NCBI GenBank assembly: GCA_933228895.1
Contig: OW121850.1
Span: forward strand, 29,211,773-29,275,772
Length of the DNA stretch: 64,000 bases
Reading direction: 5' to 3'
Source: Platycnemis pennipes
Lineage: Eukaryota; Arthropoda; Insecta; Odonata; Platycnemididae
Made by a program: the position numbers and the translations under genes
Part shown: piece after piece, positions 10,084 to 21,499 of the stretch
Layout: each line of letters opens with the position of its first letter
How positions within the stretch are numbered: position 1 is the first letter of the stretch
Notes under the pieces: model-generated
The model's input: only the letters and a program-made list of their open reading frames with translations
Told to the model about the DNA's origin: nothing
The model's database searches: none

Positions 10084-10690
10084 TTTCTCTAATTTTGTGA
10101 TTATGGTCCGGTCTGCCATAGTAAGTTGGGGTCCGCAAAATATTTTTAACATCATCACTGAAAATATGGTCTTGGAATTTATTTAAGAGATTAAGTCTAA
10201 ATTTCAATCTGCGATCTGACAATGCTTCCCATTTTAATTCATTTAATAGACTGGTTACGCTAGTATAGTTATCGTACCGTCCCTTTTCAAATCTTGCCGA
10301 TCTTCGCTGCACACGTTCAAGTTCGTTATTTAGACCGATTTCGTAGGGATCCCATACATTGGCAGCATATTCCAAATGAGGTCCGACAAGGGAAAAGTAG
10401 CTGATTTCTCGTGCATGATCGTCACATTAACCCAATACTCTTTTGACGAATCCCAGTTTACGATTCGCTTGACCCGTTATTTCACGTATGTGTTTACCCC
10501 AGAAAAGATCATGTGTCAGTCTTATTCCAAAATATTTAATGGATTCCACGTTTGTTAATTCATTATTGCTTATTTTGTACGTCCTAGAAGGAGAACTGTT
10601 CTTTTTCCGAAAATTCATTACTAGACATTTTTTCAAATTTAATTCTAACTGCCATGCATCACACCAATTTTCAGCGTCAAAAGGCGTTGC
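10084..10690 (-). pseudogene. CR1/L2-type reverse transcriptase C-terminal part, upstream half of split copy
   Basis: The minus strand encodes the end of the RT palm and the C-terminal region: WCDAWQLELN near 10650, then a tract around NFRKKNSSPSRTYKISNNEL, KYFGIRLTHDLFWGKHIREI, NRKLGFVKRVLG, YAANVWDPYEIGLNNELERV and LKFRLNLLNKFQDHIFSDDV. This is the usual order in CR1/L2/Jockey-type non-LTR elements. The active-site Asp-Asp block lies upstream and is missing, so the copy is 5'-truncated near 10690. A frame change between about 10375 and 10427 separates the two pieces. The downstream half lies at 8253-8546, beyond the foldback insertion. Confidence 0.88.
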
Positions 10691-11135
10691 CGCTAAGCTA
10701 GCCCTAAGCAGGCCGAAAAGGTGTTTGTTATAAAGGCCTTCTTCTTGGGACGCTCCAGGTACCCTTTCTCGGTCCGCGGGAGAGGATTATCCCGACCCTT
10801 CGTCGCAGCGCGCGCCCCACTCCCAGCTGGGGTCTGCGGTCAATTGCTTGTTGGTGCAGTAGAATAACAAACTTAGAAGTTATTGTGTAATTGGCAAATT
10901 GAGCATTATAAGTTCATTCCTTATGTTTAGTTCTAAAACTACAAATTTTAAACGGAGATCTACCGTTATTTTTAGCGTAGTTGGTGAGTAAAGGAATCTC
11001 CGAACAAATTTTTTAAAGTTATTTATTTGGTTATGAGTGATTTTTTCAAGGTTTTATTTAGTTAGGGAGCTATTATGTCTTTCGATTCAACAACTGAATG
11101 TTATTTTCTCGTATGAGTTGATGGCCATATCTTTC
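10691..11135. other. Unrecognised, GC-rich at its left edge
   Basis: 10740-10850 is GC-rich (CGCAGCGCGCGCCCC, CCCAGCTGGGGTCTGCGG) and then turns sharply AT-rich. No gene or element is recognised. Confidence 0.4.
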
Positions 11136-11271
11136 ATGAGTTTCAATGTTTATTTTTCCCTATAATTACTCATTATAATATAATCATGACAGCTGACTAT
11201 TAGATGAGTTTCAATGTTTATTTTTCCCTATAATTACTCATTATAATATAATCATGTAAGTTGACTATTTC
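11136..11271 (+). repeat. Tandem duplication of a 68-bp unit
   Basis: The unit starting ATGAGTTTCAATGTTTATTT at 11136 is repeated from 11204 with only a few changes near the end (CATGACAGCTGACTA against CATGTAAGTTGACTA). It has two copies only and is AT-rich, consistent with a recent local duplication. Confidence 0.85.
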
Positions 11272-11689
11272 ACTTCCTTTCTTTGGTCAATGGTTTCCGC
11301 CTAAAGAATGCAGTGATTCCTGGCAGTCCTTCGAATCCCGAGGTACACAAATGTTGAAGTTATAACATTCGCTTTGAAGAATTTCTTATTCTTAAAATCG
11401 GGTGATTTGTAATTGAAAATAACCATTCTGGCTTGCAGGGTTCTATGTTTACGTAGAGCTAGATAAAAAAATACGGTTCCCAATATATCCTGCTACGGTA
11501 GATTAGAGCATGAACACAAAATTAGTATAATGGACTGTATAGCGGGCATATAACAATAACAGACCATATTAGCAGTAATGGAGAAGGTATATTTAGACTT
11601 TTTTTCTCAAATTATTGAGAGTTTTCGATAGCTATTATTGCTAATTTCTTAATTATTATCTAGTTTATTAGTCTGAACTTCTAAGTAGT
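11272..11689. other. No recognised feature
   Basis: AT-rich sequence leading into a retrotransposon copy. The 60-codon minus-strand frame at 11301-11483 has no recognisable motif. Confidence 0.4.
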
Positions 11690-12581
11690 ACTAACATCAC
11701 GTCTATAATGAATTTTTGGAAAAAGAATAGCTCTACACATAGCACTTACAAAATAAGTAATAATGAATTAACAAAGGTGGAATCCATTAAATATCTTGAA
11801 ATAAGACTGATACATGATCTTTCCTGGGGTAAACACGTACGTGAAATGATGGGTCAAGCTAATCATAGACTGGGATTCATCAAATGAGTACTGGGTAAAT
11901 GTGACGTTCATGTACGAGAAATCAGCTACTTTTCCCTTGTAAGACCTTATTTGGAATAAGCTGTCAGTGTATAGGATCCCTAGGAAATCAGTCTAAATAA
12001 CGAACTTGAACGTTTGCAGCGAAGATCGGAATCGGAAAATTTGGAATTCATTGTAAGATACAACATTTCTCTCTTGGTTCTTCGCCTTGAAATATAAAAT
12101 TCTCAAATAATTTTTGTGAGATCATTTTCCATTTCGATCACAATTCCGTTTATACTCACAGTACCGTTACATTAAAAAATTTTATTTCCTCAGCGAGACG
12201 AAAGAAATGGACTGGTATGGCAGACTGGACCATAATCATAAAGTTAGAGAAATTGATTGCCGAACTGACCGATTCAAAATGTCCTTTTTCCCTCGCACAA
12301 TTAGAGATACGAATAACGGTAAATATGTCCTATCGGAGAGTAGCAATGAATAGCATTGGTAGCTGCATGTTGGTATGAGTACTTAAAGCTAACCCTACTA
12401 ACAGAATGTTTTTGCATATTTGCTTTGCAATTTCTATCTTTTTTAAATAGTGTAGTTCTGACTACTATATTAATACTATTCCTTTTTTATGCATGATATG
12501 TAGTGCATGTTTGGTGAGCAATCACCCCCTGCCACACACCCTTGTGGTGGCTTGCAGGGTATTATGTAGATGTAGATGTAG
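11690..12581 (+). pseudogene. CR1/L2-type retrotransposon copy with internal replacement (copy 4)
   Basis: It starts in the coding region (NFWKKNSS-like, then KYLEIRLIHDLSWGKHVREM and NHRLGFIK) and carries several stops, for example TGA after GFIK near 11885. It then loses homology at about 12036-12210, resumes at TGGTATGGCAGACTGGACC, and runs to the 3' end. That end has the stem CCTGCCACACACCCTTGTGG and the tail ATGTAGATGTAGATGTAG, finishing at 12581. The RT active site is not included. Decay and stops rule out function. Confidence 0.85.
12036..12210. other. Foreign segment inside L2 copy 4
   Basis: About 175 bases here do not match the roughly 200 bases present at this point in the other copies, while both sides align well. 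This is either an insertion with deletion of the target or a gene-conversion patch. No target duplication or inverted repeat is visible. Confidence 0.5.
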
Positions 12582-12940
12582 ACTTCTGAGCCTGTATACC
12601 TGTGTATGGATCCCGGGATAATTGCAAGGTCCCCGCTGTGTTGGATCGGAAAAGGTAGGAGCTGAGTGTGTGTGTATACCTGCGAGAACTATCTCAATTA
12701 TCAACTTCTCAAATGTGCTCCCTGCAAAGGCGAAGAGAGAGTCTCTTGGTACTCAGATTAGTATACGCGAATGGCAGTGAATTCTGCCGTCTCGAAAGGG
12801 TTAAAACTTTCCTCCGGGAATGCAAATTTTCAAATCCCAAAATATATCCGTTCCTTTCGCTTCGTCGTGATTTTCTTCTAAAGCGAAGGGCTAAAAATAT
12901 CTATAACAAAATGTAAATTTTTGATTGTGGTGCTCTTCAT
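12582..12940. other. No recognised feature
   Basis: Mixed composition. The 82-codon plus-strand frame at 12668-12916 has no recognisable motif. Confidence 0.4.
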
Positions 12941-13001
12941 CCCCTGCCACACACCCTCGAGGTAGCTTGCAGGGTAGCTTGCGTGTAGATGTAGATGTAG
13001 A
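12941..13001 (+). mobile_element. CR1/L2-type, 60-base 3' end only (copy 5)
   Basis: Only the 3' stem (CCCCTGCCACACACCCTCGA, GGTAGCTTGCAGGG) and the tail GTAGATGTAGATGTAG are present. It is an extreme 5' truncation, typical of target-primed insertion that stopped early. Confidence 0.8.
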
Positions 13002-13027
13002 CAATATTTATTGAGTATCTGTAGACG

Positions 13028-13582
13028 CATCGTGTGCAACAAAGATCGGCAATATTTGTAAAGGGGTACGATAACTATATTAGCGTAACCAGTCTATTAA
13101 ATAAATTAAATTGGAAATCATTGTCATATTGCAGGTTGAAATTTAGACTTAATCTCTTAAACAAATTCCAAGACCATATTTTCAGTGACGATGTGAAAAA
13201 TATTTTTCGAACCCCAACTTACTATGGTAGACCTGGACCATTATCACAAAATTAGAGAAATTGATTGCCGAACTGACAGATTCAAAATGTCCTTTTTCCC
13301 TCGTACAATTAGGGATATGAATAACGGTAAAAGTATCCAGTACGAGTGTAGCAATGGATAACATTGGTAGCTGCAGGTTGGCTTTAGGACTTAAAGCTAA
13401 TCCAACTAACAGCATGTTTTTGCATGTATGCTTTGCTATTTTTTCTTTTTTAAATAGTGGAGTTTAGAAGAGTATATATATACTAATCCTCTTTAATGCA
13501 TGATGTGTAGTGCATGTTTGGTGAGAATTCACCCCCTGCCACACACCTTTATGGTGGCTTGCAGGGTATTATGTAGATGTAT
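13028..13582 (+). pseudogene. CR1/L2-type retrotransposon 3' part (copy 6)
   Basis: It encodes QQRSAIFVKG, YDNYISVTSLLNKLNW, LKFRLNLLNKFQDHIFSDDV and FRTPTYYGR in a nearly open frame (13034-13255). A frame change follows, then FKMSFFPRTI, the 3' untranslated block, the stem CCACACACCTTTATGGTGGC and a short ATGTAGATGT tail. It is 5'-truncated just before the QRRSA motif. It has the same strand and order as copy 4 and is closely related to copies 3 and 12. Confidence 0.88.
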
Positions 13583-13902
13583 CGCTCGAATTGTATCTTC
13601 ATTGTGGAACCTGCAATTGTACGCTGGTATTTATTTGTATTTCAACTGACGATTTTATAATGATTCACAACTTCTATTACTTTTAATATTTGTAATACTT
13701 TTGATACTTTGATAAACAGTGGAGTGTGGTAGTTCAGGAATTTCAAGTACATATTTCTTTTTTTTGCACTCACATCTAAATTTATTTCGTTTTGAATCAA
13801 TGTTTGCCAACAGTTCTTTGATTACGACGAAAAAACACAATATTCCTTCGTTGTAGTATTTTTACATGAGCATCTGTCCCGGTGCTTAACATCTCTGTTC
13901 TC
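13583..13902. other. No recognised feature
   Basis: AT-rich sequence between the L2 copy and the inverted minisatellite. No motif is seen. Confidence 0.4.
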
Positions 13903-14034
13903 CGCGCCGAAATGGACCTGCGCCGAGGTGGCTTGCGCCGAGGTGGGCCTGCGCCGAGATGGGCCTGCGCCGAAGTGGCTTGCGCCGAAACGGCCGCGCC
14001 GAGGTGGCCGCGCCGAAGTGGCCGCGCCGAAGTG
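13903..14034 (-). repeat. GC-rich minisatellite, inverted copy of 7623-7768
   Basis: The minus strand repeats the unit series of the first array in the same variant order, with single-base changes such as CTCGGCGC to TTCGGCGC. The flanks show only short, weak similarity (ATCAAGGGGG against GATGAGGGTC on the outer side). The two arrays bracket the L2 cluster in opposite orientation. Confidence 0.85.
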
Positions 14035-17000
14035 TCCCATTCCCCCTTGATGACGACCTACGACACCTGTTATGGCATTACCAACACCGCGCTAATAATT
14101 TCTGCTAACAATATACTCTTAAATTCAATAGTGAATAAAATACTGATAAATATAAGATTAATAATCTACGCAAATGGCCACCAAGAATCATTAGTTCTAT
14201 TTTTATAAGCGCATGGGTTACTGTTTGTATATAGGTTTTCCCATTGTTTTTAATAACGATAGAAAAATTGTCTCATTCAACATAAATTTAAATTTGGTTC
14301 TGTAATACCAACTGAACCTATTTATCTTTTATTCGAGAATTGATGAAAAATAGCGGAAAAGAACAAAAAAATGATAATATTGTGGATATTTATTACTTTT
14401 TTATAAATAAGCTCATCCGATCATGAAAAAATAAATGATTCCCTTTATCTAACGCTACCATTTACGTAAATTGAAGGAATTTCTCACCGTCATGGTGGAG
14501 GTACCCAATGAGAGACTATGTTTACGCATTCCTTCTCTCGAAAACTCGTTCTACTCGTCACGTTGAATGGCTTCAGTAATGAATCAACTTGTATTTACGA
14601 TCATTGGCGCACTTACTGAGGCAAATTGAGTTCACACGTGAATTCCACAGGCTACGATACATGCTCATAGGCCTAAATATAAAGTCGTTTTCAATGATGG
14701 CGCGTCAAAAACACGTACCTAGCCGCGGTTTAATTGAAATTTTATTTAGTGTTGAAACAGAGTACTTTAGCCAATTAATGAATGAGGGAATGGTAAAAAA
14801 AAGGTGGATCTTCTGTGATGTGGGCTAAGCTGCATGACGGCTTTAAATTCATGCTTCAATTTGATATGCTCTTAAACCAAAGTTTTTAACTGCGTATCCC
14901 TGTCTAGCTCGATCGACGTCATTAATTATTTTGGAAAGTTATATATGCTTCCTCGCTAGCCATATTATAAAGAATAATATAAATTTTAAATTTCTAATAA
15001 TTTTCTCGCATAATATCTGTGTCACTATGCTCCTTCAGCGGGAAGGTGAAGATGGAGTAAGTGTCCAGTGTACTGGCTAGAGTCATGTTCCTATATCTTG
15101 TCACTAGAGGAGTTGTTCTTTGCCAGTAACCTTCAATACTACTAACTACCACATTAACCACACACCACTTAACCACTATCCACAACTATGCAAAAAATGG
15201 GGTCGCTTAAAAAGAGGTATTGCGCGAAAATATTTTGCACAACTGATACAAAAGATTTGATCTGCCGATGGAATCAGCCATTTCAATGAAAGTCGAAACG
15301 GAAATGTCTTCAAATTTCACAGTGATAAATATAAGACGTGTTTTAGAGTACGCAAGGACACATATCACAAGCGTAATCTGCATATTAGTTATCTCTCCTT
15401 CTCGATATTTCCCACTCTTCGTTTGTCCGCTCGGTCGACCCATCTTATCTTTATTATTCCTCCGTAATATCTCATTTAGATGTTTCCAGTCTTGCACTTT
15501 CTAAGGTCGTTATCACCTAATCCTCTCGGTCACAAAGAAGCATACGCCAAGTATAAGTCCAAATCAATCTTTTCTTACTTCCAAAATTGAAATTTCGTCG
15601 GTATTTTTGCTCTTCTTGTGAGAGAATGCTCTTCATATCTAGGTCGTTCCAATAATTCCTCTTTGCTTCATACTTTGCTTTTTACTTTTCACAGATAAGA
15701 ATAAGTTGATACTATTTCCCTTTTTAGAGCCACTCTTTCTAAAGTTTGACATTGGTCTCCAACTCTTCTCTTCTTCTCTATTCCTTTTGTTTTCTTTTAA
15801 TTGACCTTCGACAACTTGAGGGGCGCCGCTAAAATGCTGCTTCGAATTATACCTTCCAAAATCCTTAGTCATATGATTTTAAAGATTAACATATTTGACG
15901 CCAGAAAGTGACTTCGGCCATGAATATCGAGGCAACTAAATTATATTTCCCAGTCACCCAGACGAAAAGTTTTGCATGTCTTGGAGTTTCCTCACGGATT
16001 TTATCAGGCTGCGCTGCCAAATTCTATCTGACAACTCTGTCGTTGGGCGCTTTAACTTCGCTAATTTAAACTTAGTCCATGAAAAGTCTTTAGTTCAAGG
16101 AAGCAGCAACTTCATTCGAGCGAGCTTTTCGTGTTCATGGGCACATTAACTTTTTGGAATCGTATTGGACCATTAATTTACCCCGAAGTGGCGATTCCAC
16201 CTTATCTTGCGTTTGGAGGGAGCAACGCCATCGCTAGACTCGATTTAAACGTCAGAACGTAAATTTGGAGACAATGATATGTGATGCATGAGTGCTAACA
16301 GCCGTTTTTGAGGCCATTAGAAATTATAATGTTTTACTCTAATGCGATGATAAAAAATATCGATGATCCCAAACATAAATCCACAGTCCCTTTAATGGAC
16401 AATATGAATTTTTTTAACTGAAGTTGAATTGAACAATTTATTGAAAACCCAGTCCCTCGAAGTGACTGTCTCTGGCCATTTGGTTTATCGATCAAATTCG
16501 ACTTATATTACTATTTGTAGCAAGGGAAGGTTAAGCTACTACACTTGATATAAAATCAAATAAAATAAAGCATTATAGCAGCAAGTTTTTCCCTAGGTAA
16601 TTAGTAGTAAAGTACCCAGCCTTTTAGCTTCATTCACCGCAATCATAGCATATATATTAACGTAAAATATATTTGAAACATTACGGTATTTTCGTTTATG
16701 TGGCAGATGTAGTACTAATACGTTATTCTAAGGAGTTCGTCTTGAATCAGTAAACTCCTTGGCACTTTCTGCTACAAGTAGGCTACTTCAGTCTTAGTTC
16801 GTTTCACTCCTAAAAATGGCAACATATTCCCAACTTCTTTCACATTCCTAATGCAGTAAATGAACATGGCTATGAGCCGTCTCCTAGTATGACGACAGCT
16901 TATGATCAAATGTTATGATTTTCACTTAATCATGCTATGTACTTGGTGCAAATCCCTTAAATTATTTTACTAATAATGCTTACCTACTTGGGAATACCAA

Positions 17001-19274
17001 TCAATGAAGCATTTATTTATTTTAAAAAAATGGTATTGGGAGTAGCATAAGATGGGCTCTTAAAGATGAAATCTCATGCTTTTTAACTCTCTTAGAGCAC
17101 GCAAATGCTCCATCTGAGTACTCTCATCCCACTACATGCATTTCTATCCTCAGTTAGCTGAAAGCCTTTGGCAGAATAAATACTGCTAAAAACGTTCGCG
17201 ACATCCATCAGCGAAGACTTAAAGCATCGAAGGCAATCACTCATATACTTTTCTACACGGAGTAGATAAGGGAGGGTGCTTTCACAATTGAAATGAAAAT
17301 GGGAGAGAAATGCGAAGAGTGGGTGGTGGGATAGTGGACGGGAATGACAGAAGCGGAGTGAGAGAAAAAAAACAAATGACTGGCACGTACGAAGAGGCTT
17401 GGGCGGACCGTTATCTCTTTGAAATATACCCTTTCGAACGTTAAAAACGTCTCCCACGCCAAACTTGAGGTCGGCATTAAGATTAGAACTGCGCACCAAT
17501 AAAAGTCATCCGTTATGTTCCGCCTTTTCTCCCCATCGCTTACTACTCCTAAAATTCAACCAATCCCGGCAGAACCCTCTTCCACTCTCCCTCATCCACA
17601 CTACGTCTGCCATCTGCGATCACGGACTCTTTTGACTCTTAAACCTCTATGATCCCCTTCATCCACCTCTTAGTCCCTGACCCTGGCAGTTATTTTTATT
17701 TCTCATCACTTGCTAAATTATTAACGGCCCTAATATTTTTGCATGGATAAATTACCTTTATAAATTGATGCTCTCCTGGTTAAAAGTTTTTCATAAGCAG
17801 TTTTATCCAAGCTTTATATTTTCAGGTATTAATTTCAAAAATATATTCTTTATATTCAATCAGGTATAATACGATATACAACACAAAAACATTTCTACTG
17901 TACCGCAATTTTAATGTTTATGCCATTCAATTTCTCAAATGCTGCCTGAACAAGAGAATTGTACTGTCTGCTTACGTTCACTAATGTTCTCCTAAGTTAA
18001 TGTTCAGGTGAAACTGTTGTCACCATAAGTCAACGTACACGGTGAAGACTTGAATATATTTGGGAGAGAAATATCGATTTGTTGTGGAAAGCCTTACTAC
18101 TTTAGCTACATTATGATTTAACTTTATCCCTTATTTATCATACAGAATCCACCACCCTCTGGCAACTAATGCCAGCCCTGATATGATTGGCTAACGCCTG
18201 GCCGGCCGCAAAATAAGCAGTCATCATCCACTCCCTATTTCTGGAACATGCTCTGCCGACGCGCCCCGTCCCATTTTCTCGGCCCATTTCATAAACGGCC
18301 AAATATGCTAATGAGCAGTAGCGGAAAAAGCTTCCTTACTTAACGCCCAAACGCTCCCCACCCGATTTTTTCCGCAGTTATTCCTTCATGTGTTGTCAAG
18401 GCTGCACCAAAGTTTCGAGTTAGCTCTATATAATTCCAATTGACCATCTACTTCCGAAGCAAATCTTCCACCACGTCCACTATCTTCTTAGTCTAACAGG
18501 TTACATAACATACATACATAATGGCCTCAATATTGGAATGGGAGAGATTCCTTATCATAGGGATCTCAAATTTTAAAATATGTGGGATATAAGGGAAGAA
18601 ACCTCTTAATTTCTAAAATCAATCGTTGGTGAGTTAATTTCGTGGATTTCTCCATATTGCCAAGATTTTACTTCTTGCTAATACTCTAAATTTCTATTTA
18701 AGCTCATTTACTTATTCCCTCCAAAGCGCGTAGCTTTTCTAGTTTCCATTAGGAATGTCATATCGTAATCAATTGGTCTAATTTCCCACTATCTATTACT
18801 ATATGATGTTACAGGCCCGATCTTTACTTCGTTCATTGACAACTATCATTATATACATTACCCATTCAATCAGGGTCCTTTTCCTATATTGATCATATTT
18901 TTATAATTGTTCACTTAATCATTATATTCTCTCCACAAAACAATATTTATTTACGTCTCCTCGATCATTTTTTTTATCAACTAAGACAAGTATATTCCAC
19001 CACTATAAAGTTTTATTCTTCTTTCCACTCCTCATCTGTCCTATCTCCTAATTCGCTTTTAGAATATGGTCAACAATGCGGGCATATTCCATGAGTGTAA
19101 TAAACATTGAATTAAATAAAAAGGTACTATATCGCATTTAAAAAGCCTCTCTAGGGAAGTTATAAAGATACTCGAGAAGGAGGAGGTGGCTTGGATGGAT
19201 TTAGTAAATATAGTGGTGTTTTGTAATGGGTTGTGAAGAAGGTCAGTCATGTCAATGATTGTAGAGCGTTCCAA
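14035..19274. other. Five kilobases without a supported gene
   Basis: AT-rich with several pyrimidine-rich patches (15380-15500, 17500-17660). Frames such as 17092-17499 minus (135 codons) and 14589-14828 plus have no motif or splice context I can defend. 18190-18345 is GC-richer (GGCCGGCC, then ATATGCTAATGAG, one base from a POU octamer) but the evidence is thin. Confidence 0.4.
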
Positions 19275-19392
19275 CTAAGCCCAGCAACGTGTGAAATTCA
19301 CACAGTGAGAAGGAGGTAACTTTCTTTTCCTTATGTCGCCTGTGGAAGTGCAGGAAAATTCGGTTTATGACTGAGCTAGTGTTTCGTTAGGC
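19275..19392 (-). mobile_element. Diverged SINE body (tRNA-SINE family 1)
   Basis: ACTAAGCC, GTGTGAAATTCACAC, TTTCTTTTCC and CGCCTGTGG follow the same order and spacing as in the minus-oriented copy at 29743-30000. The tRNA-like head is not recognisable. This is an old copy. Confidence 0.5.
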
Positions 19393-19787
19393 GTTCCTAA
19401 TGAGCCTTTCTCGGTGGATGAGGAGGTAGGCGTATTTAGAAGCATTTGAAGGGGGTAGTCACCTTCCCCTCACCCAAACCCCCATGGGGGAATTTTGAAA
19501 AATATGCATCATAAAATGACGTTTTGAAGGTGTTCTGAGCCCTGAAATTCACATAGTAATTGCATGTTCTTAATCTAAGTTTTTAAGAATTGTTTTTAAA
19601 TTAAGCCACAAAATTGCGAGGTTTAAGGCCTTATGAGGGTTACTTTGTTCTTTTTTTATATTCAAGAAAAACCTGCCATAACTTGAGCGATTGGTGAAAA
19701 ATGAGAACAAGTTTAAACACTTTTTATGTTAAAACAAACCATTTTCAGGTGTGATGTGGTGGAAATGTGTCATATTGATAGGAAGAT
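19393..19787. other. No clear feature
   Basis: It contains AGGGGGTAGTCACCTTCCCC and a C/G-run (CCCAAACCCCCATGGGGG) that fold locally. The remainder is AT-rich. Confidence 0.35.
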
Positions 19788-19922
19788 ATTGCAATTTTCC
19801 ACAAGTAGAAATTTATTTCGATGAGTTTCGTTGCTACTAAATCATTGTCAAAGTTCACTTGACAATGATGTTGTAGCATCGAAACTAGTCGAAATAAATT
19901 TTTACTTGTGGAAAATTGCAAT
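19788..19922. repeat. 135-bp palindrome with hammerhead-like motif, PLE type
   Basis: The arms begin ATTGCAATTTTCCACAAGTA at 19788 and end with the complement at 19922. The right arm holds GATG-ttgtag-CATC (19867-19880), GAAAC (19881-19885) and GTC (19888-19890) followed by GAAATAAATTT. The order stem II, GAAAC, two bases, GTC is that of the minimal hammerhead found in Penelope-like elements. The CTGATGA box is degenerate (ACAATGA). The other arm has the same pieces inverted, so two terminal repeats lie tail to tail. Confidence 0.62.
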
Positions 19923-20345
19923 GCCTTACTATTAATAATTTTTACGTTATTCATGTTATAATCTTATGAGTAATGATAGTTCAACTAAGGTTGGAAAAAA
20001 ATTAATTTTAATAAATATACCGAACTAATTCTATACATACTGCACTAATATGGTACACTGGGTGAAAATCATACTTATAAGCCTAATTACGATGTAGATT
20101 TAAATTACATTCTTCTTAATTAATAAAATTTATATTTAAGTTTTTTAAAAACGGGACTTTGTTTGCTAGGAAACTCTATATCATACAACATTTTCAGATT
20201 CTGTTACATACTTTAACTGCATTATTTTTCTCGAAATATACTATGATCCAAACTTGTAGACCTTGTAGAATTTATTGTTGAAAATTAAGTTATGACACTG
20301 ATTCATGTACATATTTGGGACATTCGAATGGAAACATTCACATGC
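19923..20345. other. No recognised feature
   Basis: Very AT-rich sequence without a recognisable motif. Confidence 0.4.
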
Positions 20346-20425
20346 TTAGGGGCGCCAGAACACAGGGGGCAGGGGGGGTATTCGCCCCCTCGCTTCCCCC
20401 TGGCTACGATACTGCATACGGAAAT
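20346..20425. repeat. GC-rich foldback patch
   Basis: GGGGCGCCAG is followed by a long G run, TATTCGCC and CCCCTCGCTTCCCCCTGG. The G and C runs complement each other around TATTCG, forming a small hairpin in AT-rich DNA. It may be an edge of a dispersed repeat; only one copy is clear here. Confidence 0.35.
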
Positions 20426-21499
20426 ACACATCCCGTTACCCGGGAGTGTATTTCCGCAATCAGATTTGCGATGCGGGCCTCTAGGAGGTCGCTCTTCGCC
20501 CTGCACAGAGGATCGGCCAGCTATACTCTACTGACTCTATAAGTTTTACATATTCTCTCGGCGTTTGAGTAAATAAAATAGTGGAGGATAAAAGTATCGC
20601 ACACGAAAGTCTAAGTGATGTTAAGGTCCACGCCGATTACGCCGCCACCGCCGACGAAAACGTATTCGGCGCCCACGTTTTTACAATACACCCCTACTGA
20701 CTTAGGCAATGGACTCGTCTTTCCGCAAATATTACTCAGCGAAGTCCTGTGCTGTCTATCTACTGTTATAGTTTCAACGTAGAAGCATAGTAAAGTTTAA
20801 GGAGCGTGTAAAATCGAAGTGTTACGCAGTAGTTTGGTAGTTGTCTTATTTGGTTTGCTGCCTAACAAAAGATATAAAAAACTTATGAACTAAAGTGTGT
20901 GATATAACTGTACTATTATCATGTGTTAAACACATCATTTTTGCGTTTTTTTATTAATGGAGGAGGTATTTACAACCCCTGGATACGCCTATGGATGAGG
21001 ATATAAAAAGAAATCTTTGCTACTTCCTGCAAGAGATGTATTTAACTTCATTATTTCCCCTGATATCACTTTCCCCATTATTCAAGTTTTCATTCAGTGG
21101 TCATATATAAATTTTTAATTGGACACAACAAGGTTCCAGATGCCTCGATTGCTGTGAAGAGTATTTTTATGGCAGCAATTTAAATTCTTTTTATTCTCAG
21201 TTAGCTTAGTAAAATTCAGGAGCCATTTCAGAAAACTACATATATTTGAGTTATTTTCATTATTATACCGCGGAAATTGTGAAAACAACCTTTTTTTAAT
21301 GAAAGCATAGGACCAGCCGGTCTATTGCGTGCCCGCTATGTCATAACGGCTTGGGGTACAATTTTAAAAATTGTTCCGGCACTCCACTTCATTGAAATGA
21401 ACCCAAAGTGATCGATGGATTACAAATTCATGAGTGCTTTTTGTCGACGGTTGTTCAGGAAAGAAAAAGAAAACGGAGACAATGGGAGCTTCGATCGAT
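20426..21499. other. No recognised gene
   Basis: A CG-rich cluster (GATTACGCCGCCACCGCCGA, then TATTCGGCGCCCACG) at 20630-20680 stands out. The rest is AT-rich. Confidence 0.35.

Noticed and set aside
7623..14034. A 6.4-kb DNA transposon with minisatellite-bearing ends
   Set aside because: The idea is attractive because the arrays are inverted, but the flanks barely match, no transposase lies between them, and the interior is explained by unrelated L2 copies. Kept only as a question in the findings.
18190..18345. Enhancer-like element with a POU octamer
   Set aside because: One near-match to an octamer and a GGCCGGCC palindrome are expected by chance in a window this size.
19788..19922. microRNA precursor
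   Set aside because: The arms are too long and too perfect, contain hammerhead-like boxes, and share their core with two other palindromes in the window; a transposon terminus fits better.
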